15,560 bases of DNA from Methylocystaceae bacterium (GTDB lineage: Bacteria; Pseudomonadota; Alphaproteobacteria; Rhizobiales; Beijerinckiaceae): assembly GCA_003105285.1 (NCBI GenBank), contig PQAN01000255.1, positions 1-15,560 of the forward strand, in the 5' to 3' direction. The notes under the pieces are model-generated. The model was given only the letters and a program-made list of their open reading frames with translations. It was not told the origin of the DNA and ran no database searches. Shown piece after piece: positions 1 to 7,954 of this stretch. How positions within the stretch are numbered: the first letter of the stretch is position 1; the number at the start of each line of letters is the position of its first letter. The position numbers and the translations under genes are program-made.

Positions 1-1386
1 TACGCGCTCGTCAATGCGGTCGCGGTGCTGATCATCGCCTGTCCCTGCGCCATGGGCCTCGCGACGCCGGCCGCCATCATGACCGGAACGGGGCGCGCCG
101 CCGAGCTCGGCATATTGTTTCGCAAGGGCGAAGCCTTGCAGAGCTTGCGCGACGTGACGCTGATCGCCTTCGACAAGACCGGCACTCTGACACGCGGGCG
201 GCCGGAACTGACCGATCTCGAGACCGCGCCGGGTTTCGACCCGAATGAGGCCTTGCGGCTCGCCGCCAGCGTCGAGGCGCAATCGGAACATCCGATCGCC
301 GGCGCGCTGGTCGCCGCCGCGAAGGCGCGAGGGCTGGCGCTCGACGCTTGCCGGGACTTCGTCGCGACGCCCGGCATGGGCGTATCGGCGCTCGTCTCGG
401 GCCGTAGGGTCGCGGTCGGCGCCGGCCGCTTCATGACGTCTCTTAGTCTCGATCCGTGCGCCTTCGAGGCGACCGCCGCGCGTCTGTCCGACGAGGGCAA
501 GACGCCGCTTTATGTCGCGATCGAGGGGCGCCTGGCGGCCATTCTCTGCGTCGCCGACCCGCTCGAGCCGACGAGCGCCGGAGCGATCGCCGCTCTGCAC
601 GCCGCCGGAGCGGCGACGGCGATGATCACCGGCGACGACGCCCGCACCGCGCGCGCCATAGCGGCGAAGCTCGGCATCGACGAGGTCATCGCCGGCGTCT
701 TGCCGGAGGGCAAGGTCGCCGCGCTGAAGCGCCTGCGCGAGGGCAGAAAAATCGCCTTCGTCGGCGACGGGGTGAATGACGCGCCGGCGCTCGCCGCCGC
801 CGATGTCGGCATTGCGATCGGCACGGGAACCGACATCGCGATCGAGGCCGCCGATGTCGTCCTGATGTCCGGCGACGTCGCCAAGGTTCCGGCGGCTCTG
901 GCGCTTTCGCGCGCGACGCTCGCCAATATCAAGCAGAATCTGTTCTGGGCTTTCGCTTACAATGCGATCCTGATACCCGTCGCGGCCGGCGTGCTCTATC
1001 CCTTGAACGGAACGCTGCTGTCGCCGATGCTCGCCGCCGGCGCCATGGCGTTCTCCAGCGTCTTCGTGCTGACGAATGCGCTGCGCCTTCGGCGTTTCGA
1101 GCCGCCGCGCGGCGCGGTCGAGATCGGCCCGGAGCGCGGCGTCGCTCCGGAGTCATTGCCAATGGAAGAGGAGACGATCGTGACGACGACATTCGACGTG
1201 CAGGAAATGTCCTGCGGGAAATGCGTGGCGCATGTGACGAAGGCCGTGCAGTCGGCCGAGCCCGAGGCGCAAGTGAAGGTCGATCTCACGACCGGCAAGG
1301 TGGAGGTCTCGCCTTCGCCCAAGGATCCGGAGGCGCTCGCCAAGGTCATCACCGACGCCGGCTATCCGGCGCGCGTCGCCGCCTGA
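1..1386 (+). CDS. copA: Cu(+)-translocating P-type ATPase with C-terminal HMA domain (5' end outside window)
   Basis: The frame is open from base 1, so the N-terminal part lies outside the window; 461 residues are visible. It begins in the metal-transport helix with the CPC motif (visible residues 14-16). The phosphorylation motif DKTGTLT follows (Asp codon at 172), then SEHP of the nucleotide domain, TGD, and the hinge GDGVNDAPAL (about 767-796). Two last membrane helices carry AYN and MAFSS, the pattern of P1B-1 Cu(+) pumps. Such enzymes use ATP to export cytoplasmic Cu(+) across the inner membrane. Unusually, a linker of about 25 residues then leads in frame to a complete HMA domain with MSCGKC (Cys codons 1213 and 1222), whereas HMA domains usually sit at the N-terminus. 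Whether N-terminal HMA domains also exist cannot be seen. An internal start may release the last domain separately. The downstream SDR gene is close enough to be co-transcribed. Confidence 0.93.
   Translation, partial: YALVNAVAVLIIACPCAMGLATPAAIMTGTGRAAELGILFRKGEALQSLRDVTLIAFDKTGTLTRGRPELTDLETAPGFDPNEALRLAASVEAQSEHPIAGALVAAAKARGLALDACRDFVATPGMGVSALVSGRRVAVGAGRFMTSLSLDPCAFEATAARLSDEGKTPLYVAIEGRLAAILCVADPLEPTSAGAIAALHAAGAATAMITGDDARTARAIAAKLGIDEVIAGVLPEGKVAALKRLREGRKIAFVGDGVNDAPALAAADVGIAIGTGTDIAIEAADVVLMSGDVAKVPAALALSRATLANIKQNLFWAFAYNAILIPVAAGVLYPLNGTLLSPMLAAGAMAFSSVFVLTNALRLRRFEPPRGAVEIGPERGVAPESLPMEEETIVTTTFDVQEMSCGKCVAHVTKAVQSAEPEAQVKVDLTTGKVEVSPSPKDPEALAKVITDAGYPARVAA
1164..1182 (+). promoter_or_regulatory. 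Candidate internal ribosome-binding site and GTG start for a free CopZ-like domain
   Basis: Inside the copA frame, GGAAGAGGAG (1164-1173) is followed after six bases by an in-frame GTG (1180-1182). Starting there gives a 68-residue protein made of just the HMA domain, which is the usual size of the copper chaperone CopZ. A second in-frame start, ATG at 1162, has GGAG nine bases before it and would give 74 residues. What is seen is spacing and motif; use of either start is inference. The alternative is that the purine run is just Glu-Glu-Glu codons in the linker. Confidence 0.45.
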
Positions 1387-1430
1387 AAGGCTCATAAACC
1401 GCCTAGAGGCTCATGAGACGAGAGGCGCCC

Positions 1431-2300
<870 letters not shown>

Positions 2301-2360
2301 TTGGGGGAGGGAGGCGAGCCTGAAGAACCCGCCGAAAATTCAAAAGCCATCGCGGCCGTC

Positions 2361-2399
2361 TCATTCCCGATCGCTCGCTAAAGCGAGTGCCGGGAATGA
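2361..2399. repeat. Dispersed palindromic (REP-like) element after the SDR gene
   Basis: Outer arms TCATTCCCG (2361-2369) and CGGGAATGA (2391-2399) enclose a second stem GCTCGCT/AGCGAGT (2373-2379, 2382-2388). This is the shape of the CATTCCCG...CGGGAATG repeats that are scattered between genes in Hyphomicrobiales. It has no T-run, but a transcript from either side could fold here. The following GC-rich bases to about 2478 (between SDR stop and the next gene) contain no convincing gene and may be part of a longer repeat unit. Only one copy is in this window, so dispersal is inferred from memory of related genomes. Confidence 0.7.
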
Positions 2400-2478
2400 C
2401 GCGCCCGCGGAGAGGCGATGTTCGCGATCCAGGCGCGACCCTGCGGACCGCCGGCCGGCTTCCTCGGCTGGAGCCGCT

Positions 2479-2766
2479 CTAATGCGCGGAATTCTCCGGC
2501 GTTTCGAAGAATAGCCGCAGCACATGCGAATCGCCGCAGTCCTCGACGGGCACATGCCAGAATTTCGAATCGATGTAAGGGAACCGCGCCATCGGCAAGT
2601 GGATTTCGGTGAGCCTCGTGTGATTGTCGAAGCCCCTGACCATGGCGCTGGCGAGCAAGTGCAGCAAATCTTCCGCTCGTTCTGGAACCTCGGTCACTGT
2701 GAGGATGGTTTTGCTGGGAAGGGGAAGGGCCTTGTCGAATACGCGTTCCAAATTGGCTTGCTTCAT
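2479..2766 (-). CDS. Hypothetical 95-residue protein
   Basis: I do not recognise this family. The frame runs from ATG (2764-2766) to TAG and encodes a soluble, mildly acidic protein with no signal peptide or membrane segment. The N-terminus (MKQANLERVFDKALPLP) looks helical, the middle (ILTVTEVPERAEDLLHLLASAMVR) alternates strand and helix, and the C-terminal half is rich in aromatic and His residues (HLPMARFPYIDSKFWHVPV). Codon third positions are mostly G or C, like the neighbouring genes, and residue composition is balanced, which favours it over the Arg-rich overlapping frames. GGGGA lies about six bases before the start. The upstream bases (2800-2840) are AT-rich and could hold a promoter. 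It is an isolated gene between a repeat and the 3' end of xthA. Confidence 0.55.
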   Translation of the reverse strand: MKQANLERVFDKALPLPSKTILTVTEVPERAEDLLHLLASAMVRGFDNHTRLTEIHLPMARFPYIDSKFWHVPVEDCGDSHVLRLFFETPENSAH

Positions 2767-2996
2767 CTCGAGTCCCCACTGTCGTCGCTAGAAGTTTAGC
2801 AAAAAATATGCCCGGCAAAAAAGTTCGTGGAAAAGTTTTCGGCCGACTCGAAAGCTCTATATCGCCGAACTCCTTGGAGCTGTGCAGTCAACGGTCTGAA
2901 ATTGTCCAAAAAATGATTTGGGCGTCGAAATCACAAATTTGGTCGGCTGGGCCGCGGGCCTTCCGGCTCGCCGCGCTCGCATCGGCGGCGGCCGCA

Positions 2997-3773
2997 TCAG
3001 CCGAAATCGGCGCGGATCGGCACATGGTCGGAGGGCTTGGCGCCGGCGCGCAATTCCTTGTCGATCGCGACGCCCTGCAATCGATCGGCCGCTTGCGGCG
3101 AGAGCAACAGGTGATCGATGCGCAGGCCGTTGTTCTTCTGCCAGGCGCCGGCCTGATAGTCCCAAAACGTATAGAGGCCCGCATCGTCCGTCGAAGCGCG
3201 CAGCGCCTCGGCATATCCGAGATTGAGCAGCGTCTGGAATTTGGCGCGCGTCTGCGGCAGGAACAGCGCGTCGCCGGCCCAGCCGGCGGGATCATAGACG
3301 TCGCAGGCGGCCGGAATCACATTGTAGTCGCCGGCGAGCACGACGGCCTCCTCCTGCGCCAGGAGAGACGCCGCATGGGCGATGAGGCAATCCATGAAGG
3401 CGAGCTTGTATGTGTATTTCTCGGTCGCCGGCGGATTGCCGTTCGGCAGATAGATGCTGGCGACGCGCAGGACGCCATTGTCGGCCGGAACGAGCGCCTC
3501 GATATAGCGCGCCTGCGGATCATGCTCGAATTTCGGCAGGCCGCGCACGACCTCGATCGGACGCTTGGAGAGAATGGCGACGCCGTTGAAGGTCTTCTGC
3601 CCATGCGTCTCGACATTATAGCCTAGGTCCTCGATCTCGGCGCGCGGGAAGGCCGCGTCCTCGCATTTGATCTCCTGCAGGCAGAGCACGTCGGGCGAGA
3701 CGTCGCGCAGATAGGCGAGGAGCGGCTCCAGCCTCTGGCGGACCGAATTGACGTTCCAACTGGCGATGCGCAA
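2997..3773 (-). CDS. xthA: Exodeoxyribonuclease III (AP endonuclease)
   Basis: A 258-residue enzyme of the exonuclease III/APE1 family, which cuts DNA at abasic sites and removes 3' nucleotides in base-excision repair in the cytoplasm. The complete catalytic set is visible: SWNVNS with Asn7, QEIK with Glu34 (metal ligand), GDYN with Asp149 and Asn151, RIDH with Asp220, and the terminal SDH with Asp249 and His250. Length matches the family (about 255-270). The start is TTG at 3773: the resulting MRIASWNVNS is the standard family N-terminus, GGAG lies eight bases upstream, and no in-frame ATG is available nearby. It is transcribed divergently from the HAD gene across 76 bases. No clear terminator follows. 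Confidence 0.95.
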   Translation of the reverse strand: MRIASWNVNSVRQRLEPLLAYLRDVSPDVLCLQEIKCEDAAFPRAEIEDLGYNVETHGQKTFNGVAILSKRPIEVVRGLPKFEHDPQARYIEALVPADNGVLRVASIYLPNGNPPATEKYTYKLAFMDCLIAHAASLLAQEEAVVLAGDYNVIPAACDVYDPAGWAGDALFLPQTRAKFQTLLNLGYAEALRASTDDAGLYTFWDYQAGAWQKNNGLRIDHLLLSPQAADRLQGVAIDKELRAGAKPSDHVPIRADFG

Positions 3774-3785
3774 TGATCCGACTCC
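3771..3785 (-). promoter_or_regulatory. Ribosome-binding site fixing the TTG start of xthA
   Basis: On the minus strand GGAG (3785-3782) is separated by eight bases from TTG (3773-3771). An ATG 17 bases upstream of the TTG is out of frame, so the TTG is the only start that gives the conserved N-terminus. Rare start codons usually lower initiation, so modest expression is likely. Confidence 0.6.
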
Positions 3786-3849
3786 AGCATAGAGAAGGCC
3801 CGAATCTTAGCCCGTCCATGATGCGATTGAAACGTCCAAGGTCGATTTC

Positions 3850-4452
3850 ATGATTTCTACTGTCGTGTTCGATGTCGGCAATGTTCTGCTCGACTGGAAT
3901 CCCCGCTATCTCTACCGGAAGATATTCGACGACCCGAGCGCCATGGAGGCTTTCCTGGCGGAAGTCTGCACCGCCGAATGGAATCTCGAACTCGATCGAG
4001 GGCGCCCCTTCGCCGACGCCGTCGCCGAGCGCGTCGCGCTCTTTCCCGAATTCGAGCAGGAAATCCGCGCCTTCGACGAGCGTTGGAGCGAGACGATCGC
4101 CGGCGCGATCGGCGAGACGGTCTCGCTGCTCGAACGTCTGTCGGAACGCGGCGCGCCGCTCTATGCGCTCACCAATTTTTCCGCCGAGAAATTCGGGGAG
4201 ACGTCCGGGCGCTTTTCGTTCTTCGAGCGATTTCGGGGCGTCGTCGTCTCCGGCCGGGTGAAGCTTCTGAAACCCGATCCGGCGATCTATCGCCTCCTCC
4301 TCGACACCCATGATCTCGACGCCGGCTCGTGTCTCTTCATCGACGACTCTCCCGCCAATGTCGAGGGAGCGCGCCGGGTCGGATTTCACGCCGTTCTCTA
4401 CGAGAACCCGCGTCGATTGGAGGAGACGCTGGCCGGCTTCTCGCTTCTGTAA
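3850..4452 (+). CDS. HAD-superfamily phosphatase (YihX-like)
   Basis: A 200-residue haloacid-dehalogenase-type hydrolase with a small helical cap. Motif I is FDVGNVLLDW with nucleophile Asp8; motif II is LTNFS with Thr108; motif III is Lys141 in KLLKPDPAIY; motif IV is FIDDSPANVEGA with Asp165 and Asp166. The residue two after the nucleophile is Gly10, not the Asp seen in most HAD phosphatases; DxGNV is typical of the YihX (glucose-1-phosphate phosphatase) and related subgroup. The substrate cannot be told from sequence; a small sugar phosphate is the best inference. The ATG is preceded by AAGG at about nine bases. It is a single-gene unit, divergent from xthA and ending at a hairpin terminator. 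Confidence 0.88.
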   Translation: MISTVVFDVGNVLLDWNPRYLYRKIFDDPSAMEAFLAEVCTAEWNLELDRGRPFADAVAERVALFPEFEQEIRAFDERWSETIAGAIGETVSLLERLSERGAPLYALTNFSAEKFGETSGRFSFFERFRGVVVSGRVKLLKPDPAIYRLLLDTHDLDAGSCLFIDDSPANVEGARRVGFHAVLYENPRRLEETLAGFSLL

Positions 4453-4464
4453 TTCGATTGTTTC

Positions 4465-4488
4465 GAAGCGAGCCTCCAGGCTCGCTTT
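4465..4488. terminator. Hairpin terminator between convergent HAD gene and pyrF
   Basis: AAGCGAGCCT (4466-4475) pairs perfectly with AGGCTCGCTT (4478-4487) around a two-base loop, giving a 10 bp stem 13 bases after the HAD stop and 19 bases before the pyrF stop. It starts with AA and ends with TTT, so it can act on both strands. The short U-tract makes it a moderate terminator. Its place between two gene ends supports a shared, bidirectional role. Confidence 0.75.
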
Positions 4489-4506
4489 CGGCCGCCTGCG
4501 AACCAA

Positions 4507-5247
4507 TCAGCGGGGATGGTTCAATCGCGAGGCGATATCCAGCCCGCTGGCGATCTCGGCGACGATCGCCTGGGCGGCGGATCGCGGATCGGCGGCCCGC
4601 GTCACCGGACGGCCGACAACGAGATGATCGGCGCCCGCCGCGATCGCGAGGGCGGGCGTCATCACGCGCTTCTGGTCGCCGGTCTCGGAGCCCGCCGGCC
4701 GGACGCCCGGCGTCACCAGCAGCATGGACGGGCCGACGAGCGCGCGGATCGATTCGACCTCCTGCGGCGACAGGATCAACCCGTCGACGCCAAGGTCCTT
4801 CGTCTGCGCGGCGCGGCGCGCGACGAGTTCGCGGACGCCGCAGGCATAGCCGGCCTCGGCGAGATCTTCGTCATCATAGGAGGTCATCACGGTGACGGCG
4901 AGCAGCCGCAGGCCGCTGTCGCCCGCGCCGAGACGCGCCGCCCGCATCGTCTGCGGAAAGGCGTGGATGGTGAGGAAATCCGCCCCGAGCTTGGCGATCT
5001 GCCGCGTCGCGCGCTCGACGGTCTGGCCGATGTCGTGGAGCTTCAGATCGACGAACGCCTTGCGGCCGGAAGATTTCAGCTCCTGGACGAGCGCGAGCCC
5101 GCCGGCGAAGGCGAGCTCCATGCCGATCTTGTAGAAGGAGACCGCGTCGCCGAGCGTTGCGACGAGCGCGCGCGCGTCTTCCACGCTCTCGACGTCGAGC
5201 GCGACGATGAGGCGGTCGCGCAAGGGGAGGTCTTGCAGGCTCGTCAT
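4507..5247 (-). CDS. pyrF: Orotidine 5'-phosphate decarboxylase
   Basis: A 246-residue enzyme that converts OMP to UMP, the last step of pyrimidine nucleotide synthesis, in the cytoplasm. The visible signature is ALDV (Asp18), FYKIG (Lys40), the catalytic DLKLHD tetrad at 67-72 (Asp67, Lys69, Asp72), TPGVRP (Arg183) and VVGRPVT near 210-216, which bind the phosphate. The start is taken at ATG 5245-5247 because MTSLQDLPLRDRLIVALD is the normal length. The frame stays open upstream to 5352, but that stretch encodes an Arg-rich tail that runs into a dispersed repeat. It is the last gene of the minus-strand dnaK-dnaJ-pmtA-pyrF series and faces a terminator. The repeat between it and pmtA may weaken co-transcription. 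No strong ribosome site is seen. Confidence 0.95.
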   Translation of the reverse strand: MTSLQDLPLRDRLIVALDVESVEDARALVATLGDAVSFYKIGMELAFAGGLALVQELKSSGRKAFVDLKLHDIGQTVERATRQIAKLGADFLTIHAFPQTMRAARLGAGDSGLRLLAVTVMTSYDDEDLAEAGYACGVRELVARRAAQTKDLGVDGLILSPQEVESIRALVGPSMLLVTPGVRPAGSETGDQKRVMTPALAIAAGADHLVVGRPVTRAADPRSAAQAIVAEIASGLDIASRLNHPR

Positions 5248-5320
5248 GTCGCGGTCGCTTCTGCGGGCCGAGGTCTCTCGGCGCTCGGCGGCCCCTCGAA
5301 CCGCGAGCTTTTTCTGGAAT

Positions 5321-5404
5321 CCGTCATTGCGAGAAGCGAAGCGACGAAGCAATCCAGGGCCGCGAGGCGATTGCCGGATTGCTTCGCGGCGCTCGCAATG
5401 ACGG
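5321..5404. repeat. Dispersed double-palindrome repeat (CATTGCGAG...CTCGCAATG type)
   Basis: Perfect 13-base outer arms CCGTCATTGCGAG (5321-5333) and CTCGCAATGACGG (5392-5404) surround inner arms CGAAGCAATCC (5345-5355) and GGATTGCTTCG (5376-5386). This exact architecture is one I know as a widely dispersed, non-coding repeat in many proteobacterial genomes. It ends 17 bases after the pmtA stop and begins 73 bases upstream of the pyrF start. Its folded RNA could stabilise the pmtA 3' end or reduce read-through into pyrF; that role is inference. Confidence 0.88.
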
Positions 5405-5421
5405 CCGAGGCTCGCATCCTC

Positions 5422-6033
5422 TCAGACTCCGGCGCGCCGATAACGCCACACGCGTGCGGGCGGCAGGTTGAGCCAGATCGGCGCCGATCCCTTGCCCGAG
5501 TAGGCGGCGCCGTTCGGATGGCGTTTCAGGGGCATTGGGGAGATCAGCAGGCCGTAGGTGAACTGAATGAATACGCCGGCGGGGACCAGCAGATCGAACG
5601 CCTGGTCGAGTAGCGCGAGGCGATCGCTCTCGGGCTGGTTGAGCAGCGGCAGGCTCGAGACGACCGCGCCGATCTTTCCCTCGATCTTGCCTTCGAGCGT
5701 CTTCTTCAGTCCATAGGCGTCGCCCTGGATGATCCTCACGCCCGGGAAGCGCTCGGCGAGCAGCCGGCAGAATTTCGGCTCATATTCGATGAGCAGGAGG
5801 CGCTCCGGCGCGACGCCGCGCGCCAGCAGCGCCTCGGTGACGGGACCGGTGCCGGGACCGAGTTCGACGATGGGCGCATCGTCCGCGACATCGACATAGC
5901 TCGCCATCGCCTTGGCGAGCGCCGGCCCGGAAGGGGAGACGGCGCCGACGATGCGGGGATTTTCGATGAGGGAACGGATGAAGCTCGCGCCGTCGCCGAG
6001 CGTGGATTTCTGGGGCTGGAGATTTTGTGGCAC
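5422..6033 (-). CDS. pmtA: Phospholipid (phosphatidylethanolamine) N-methyltransferase
   Basis: A 203-residue SAM-dependent methyltransferase. The SAM-binding motif I VELGPGTGPVT is at residues 56-66, followed by LLIEYEP (acidic motif), GDAYGL, the VSSLPLLN block (motif IV region) and QFTYG. Length and motifs match the soluble, peripheral-membrane PmtA of rhizobia (about 200 residues), which methylates phosphatidylethanolamine stepwise to phosphatidylcholine; the N-terminal SFIRSLIENPRIVGAVSPSG is typical of that family. rRNA adenine methyltransferase-like annotation is possible but less fitting. The start codon is GTG (6033), with AGAGG about 12 bases upstream, a long spacing. It lies 79 bases after dnaJ, and the same dnaJ-pmtA neighbourhood is, as I recall, common in Hyphomicrobiales. 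Confidence 0.82.
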   Translation of the reverse strand: MPQNLQPQKSTLGDGASFIRSLIENPRIVGAVSPSGPALAKAMASYVDVADDAPIVELGPGTGPVTEALLARGVAPERLLLIEYEPKFCRLLAERFPGVRIIQGDAYGLKKTLEGKIEGKIGAVVSSLPLLNQPESDRLALLDQAFDLLVPAGVFIQFTYGLLISPMPLKRHPNGAAYSGKGSAPIWLNLPPARVWRYRRAGV

Positions 6034-6112
6034 GTTGAAAAATCGCCTCTCGATGGTTTCGCCTTCGCCCGACCGCTCCCGTCACGCCGAGCCACGCTCG
6101 AGGCCGTCGGCG

Positions 6113-7228
6113 TCACTTCCCGAACAGCTCCTTCATTCTCGCGAAGAAGCCGGTCGCTTCGGGATGCGTGTGATGCGAGGATTCCTCCTCGAATTCGGCG
6201 AGCAGCTCGCGCTGGCGCTTGGTGAGATTCTGCGGCGTCTCGACGCTGATCTGGACATAGAGATCGCCATGGTCGCGTCCGCGCAGCACCGGCATTCCCT
6301 TGCCTTTGACCTTCAATTGCTTGCCGGACTGGGCGCCTTCGGGAACCTTGATGTCCGTCTCGCCGCCGTCGATCGTATGCACGGTGATCTTGCCGCCGAG
6401 CGCGGCCCGCACCATGGAGATCGGCACGCGGCAATAGAGGTCCACGCCGTCGCGTTGAAAGAAGCTGTGCGGCTTGACCGACAGGAAGATGTAGAGATCG
6501 CCGGAGGGGCCGCCGCGCAGGCCTACTTCGCCCTCGCCGGCGAGGCGGATGCGCGTGCCGTCCTCGACGCCGGGCGGCACATTGACGGAGAGCGTGCGCT
6601 CCAGCGTCGTGCGGCCGGAGCCGGAGCATGAGGGACATGGATTGTCGATCGTCTCCCCACGCCCTTGGCAGGTCGGACAGGTGCGCTCGATGGCGAAGAA
6701 GCCCTGCTGCGCGCGCACGCGCCCATGGCCGGCGCAGCTCGGGCAGGTCTTGGGTTTCGAGCCCTTTTTGGCGCCCGTGCCCGAGCAGGACTCGCAGGTC
6801 ACGGAGGTCGGCAGCTTCAGCGTCGCGGTCTTGCCGTTGAACGCCTCCTCGAGCGTGATCTCCATATTGTAACGAAGATCCGAGCCGCGCTCTCGCGCAT
6901 TGCCGCGCCCGCCGCGGCGGCCCATCACATCGCCGAACAGATCGTCGAAAATATCGGCCATCGAGGCCGCGAAGCCGTCGCCCGCGCCGAAACCGCCGCC
7001 CTGCTCGAAAGCCGCATGGCCGTAGCGATCATAGGCGGCGCGCTTCTGCGTGTCGGACAGGCATTGATACGCTTCGTTGATCTCCTTGAACCGCGCCTCC
7101 GCGTCCTTGTCGCCGGGGTTTCGATCCGGATGGCACTGCATGGCCGCCTTGCGAAAGGCGATCTTCAGCTCGACATCGGTCGAAGTGCGGGAGACGCCGA
7201 GAATTTCGTAGAAGTCGCGTTTGGACAT
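6113..7228 (-). CDS. dnaJ: Co-chaperone DnaJ (Hsp40, type I)
   Basis: A 371-residue full-length type I DnaJ, which delivers unfolded proteins to DnaK and stimulates its ATPase. The J domain covers residues 1-70 with HPD at 33-35. A Gly/Phe-rich region follows (about 76-115). The zinc domain has four CxxCxGxG-type repeats with Cys pairs at 145/148, 162/165, 184/187 and 198/201. Two C-terminal substrate-binding beta domains and the end (RMKELFGK) complete it. The ATG (7228) lies only two bases after the TGA of the hepT coding region and I see no Shine-Dalgarno sequence before it, so translation may depend on coupling to upstream translation. dnaK is normally the immediate upstream gene; here mntA and hepT intervene. 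Confidence 0.97.
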   Translation of the reverse strand: MSKRDFYEILGVSRTSTDVELKIAFRKAAMQCHPDRNPGDKDAEARFKEINEAYQCLSDTQKRAAYDRYGHAAFEQGGGFGAGDGFAASMADIFDDLFGDVMGRRGGRGNARERGSDLRYNMEITLEEAFNGKTATLKLPTSVTCESCSGTGAKKGSKPKTCPSCAGHGRVRAQQGFFAIERTCPTCQGRGETIDNPCPSCSGSGRTTLERTLSVNVPPGVEDGTRIRLAGEGEVGLRGGPSGDLYIFLSVKPHSFFQRDGVDLYCRVPISMVRAALGGKITVHTIDGGETDIKVPEGAQSGKQLKVKGKGMPVLRGRDHGDLYVQISVETPQNLTKRQRELLAEFEEESSHHTHPEATGFFARMKELFGK

Positions 7229-7230
7229 GT

Positions 7231-7619
7231 TCAGTCGGGGGTTGTTTCGTCAGACGACCCGCTCTGGGCGGCGAGTTCGTCGAAGATCGGCTTCAGGCTG
7301 TATATCAGTTCGGGAAGCGATGTCATTACGGTGTCCCAGATCGTGTCCAAGTTCAGGTCGAAATAGCCATGAGCGATCCGGTTGCGCATCGACTCATCTG
7401 TCGCCACGGCGCTTGCGGGTATTTTTCCCAGAAGTCCGGGTGCTCACGCGCGAGTCGAGACGCCATTTCTCCGATGACGAGCAAGTCCATTGTCACGGCT
7501 TGTTGCGTGCGTCGGTCGTCGAGAAAGTCTTCCTTCGCCATCCCCTCGACGTAGGAAACCGCCCATTCCGCGCAATCGAGCATATGGCCGACCGGAGCGA
7601 GCGGCGATTTGCGCTTCAT
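7231..7619 (-). pseudogene. hepT: Frameshifted HEPN toxin HepT (DUF86)
   Basis: The frame from ATG 7619 gives a HepT-like protein (FLDDRRTQQAV, IGEMASRL, HPDFWEKYPQAPWRQM) but after Gln-Met it drifts into nonsense and stops at 7353, at 88 residues. One base back, the other frame continues perfectly from 7389 with MRNRIAHGYFDLNLDTIWDTV to a TGA at 7231-7233. The joined product would be about 129 residues, the family's normal size. The shift equals one missing base near 7389-7391, immediately before the RNRIAHGY motif (RX4HXY), which holds the RNase active site and the Tyr that the partner modifies. HepT acts as an RNase toxin in the cytoplasm. The start overlaps the mntA stop by ATGA. As read, toxin activity is lost; a sequencing error or real decay both fit, and programmed shifting is unlikely. 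Confidence 0.85.
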
Positions 7620-7906
7620 ATGGGCCGGGCCTCGGCCAAAACGCTGTCCCGAAAATAGCGTGAAATATCCCCCGGCGTGAGCAGGTCGACCCGAACGCCC
7701 AGGATATCCTCGAGTTCTATCTGCAATCGCCCGAGGTCGAAAAGCGTCGCCCCGGGGAGGGCGTCCACGAGAATGTCGATGTCGCCCCCTTCCCGATCAT
7801 CCCCATGCAGGACGGAGCCGAACACTCGCGGATTGGCGGCCCGATTGCGGCTGACCGCGGCGCGGACCGCCTCGCGATGCGTGTCGAGCGCGACGGAGGG
7901 CTTCAT
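7616..7906 (-). CDS. mntA: MntA-type antitoxin nucleotidyltransferase
   Basis: A 96-residue minimal nucleotidyltransferase (MNT). The family signature GSX10DXD is complete: Gly30-Ser31, ten residues, then Asp42 and Asp44 in GGDIDILVD, with a third carboxylate at Asp74 (VRVDLLT). Known MntA proteins neutralise HepT by adding AMP to the Tyr of its RX4HXY motif; that motif's residues exist here but only in the shifted hepT frame. The ATG at 7906 is chosen because GGAAAG precedes it at good spacing and the protein starts right before the conserved region. The frame is open upstream to 8068, but that extension is only the translated dispersed repeat. It overlaps hepT by four bases (ATGA), the usual layout of the pair. 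It lies between dnaK and dnaJ, an unusual position. Confidence 0.9.
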   Translation of the reverse strand: MKPSVALDTHREAVRAAVSRNRAANPRVFGSVLHGDDREGGDIDILVDALPGATLFDLGRLQIELEDILGVRVDLLTPGDISRYFRDSVLAEARPI

Positions 7907-7954
7907 AAGTCTTTCCAATATCACATATTCGCCGGACGTCTCGAAAAAGCCTGA

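Noticed and set aside
2378..2818. A 146-residue minus-strand frame overlapping the 95-residue gene
   Set aside because: It runs into the repeat at 2361-2399, is Arg/Ala/His-biased, and its codon third positions are less GC-rich than those of the 95-residue frame.
5248..5352. A 35-residue N-terminal extension of pyrF
   Set aside because: It is Arg-rich, reaches into the repeat at 5321-5404, and the family normally starts near MTSLQDLPLRDRL.
7420..7440. Programmed -1 frameshift on the AAAAA run of hepT
   Set aside because: Shifting there would lose the conserved PWRQM, which is still in the first frame; the break must lie after it, where no slippery heptamer exists.
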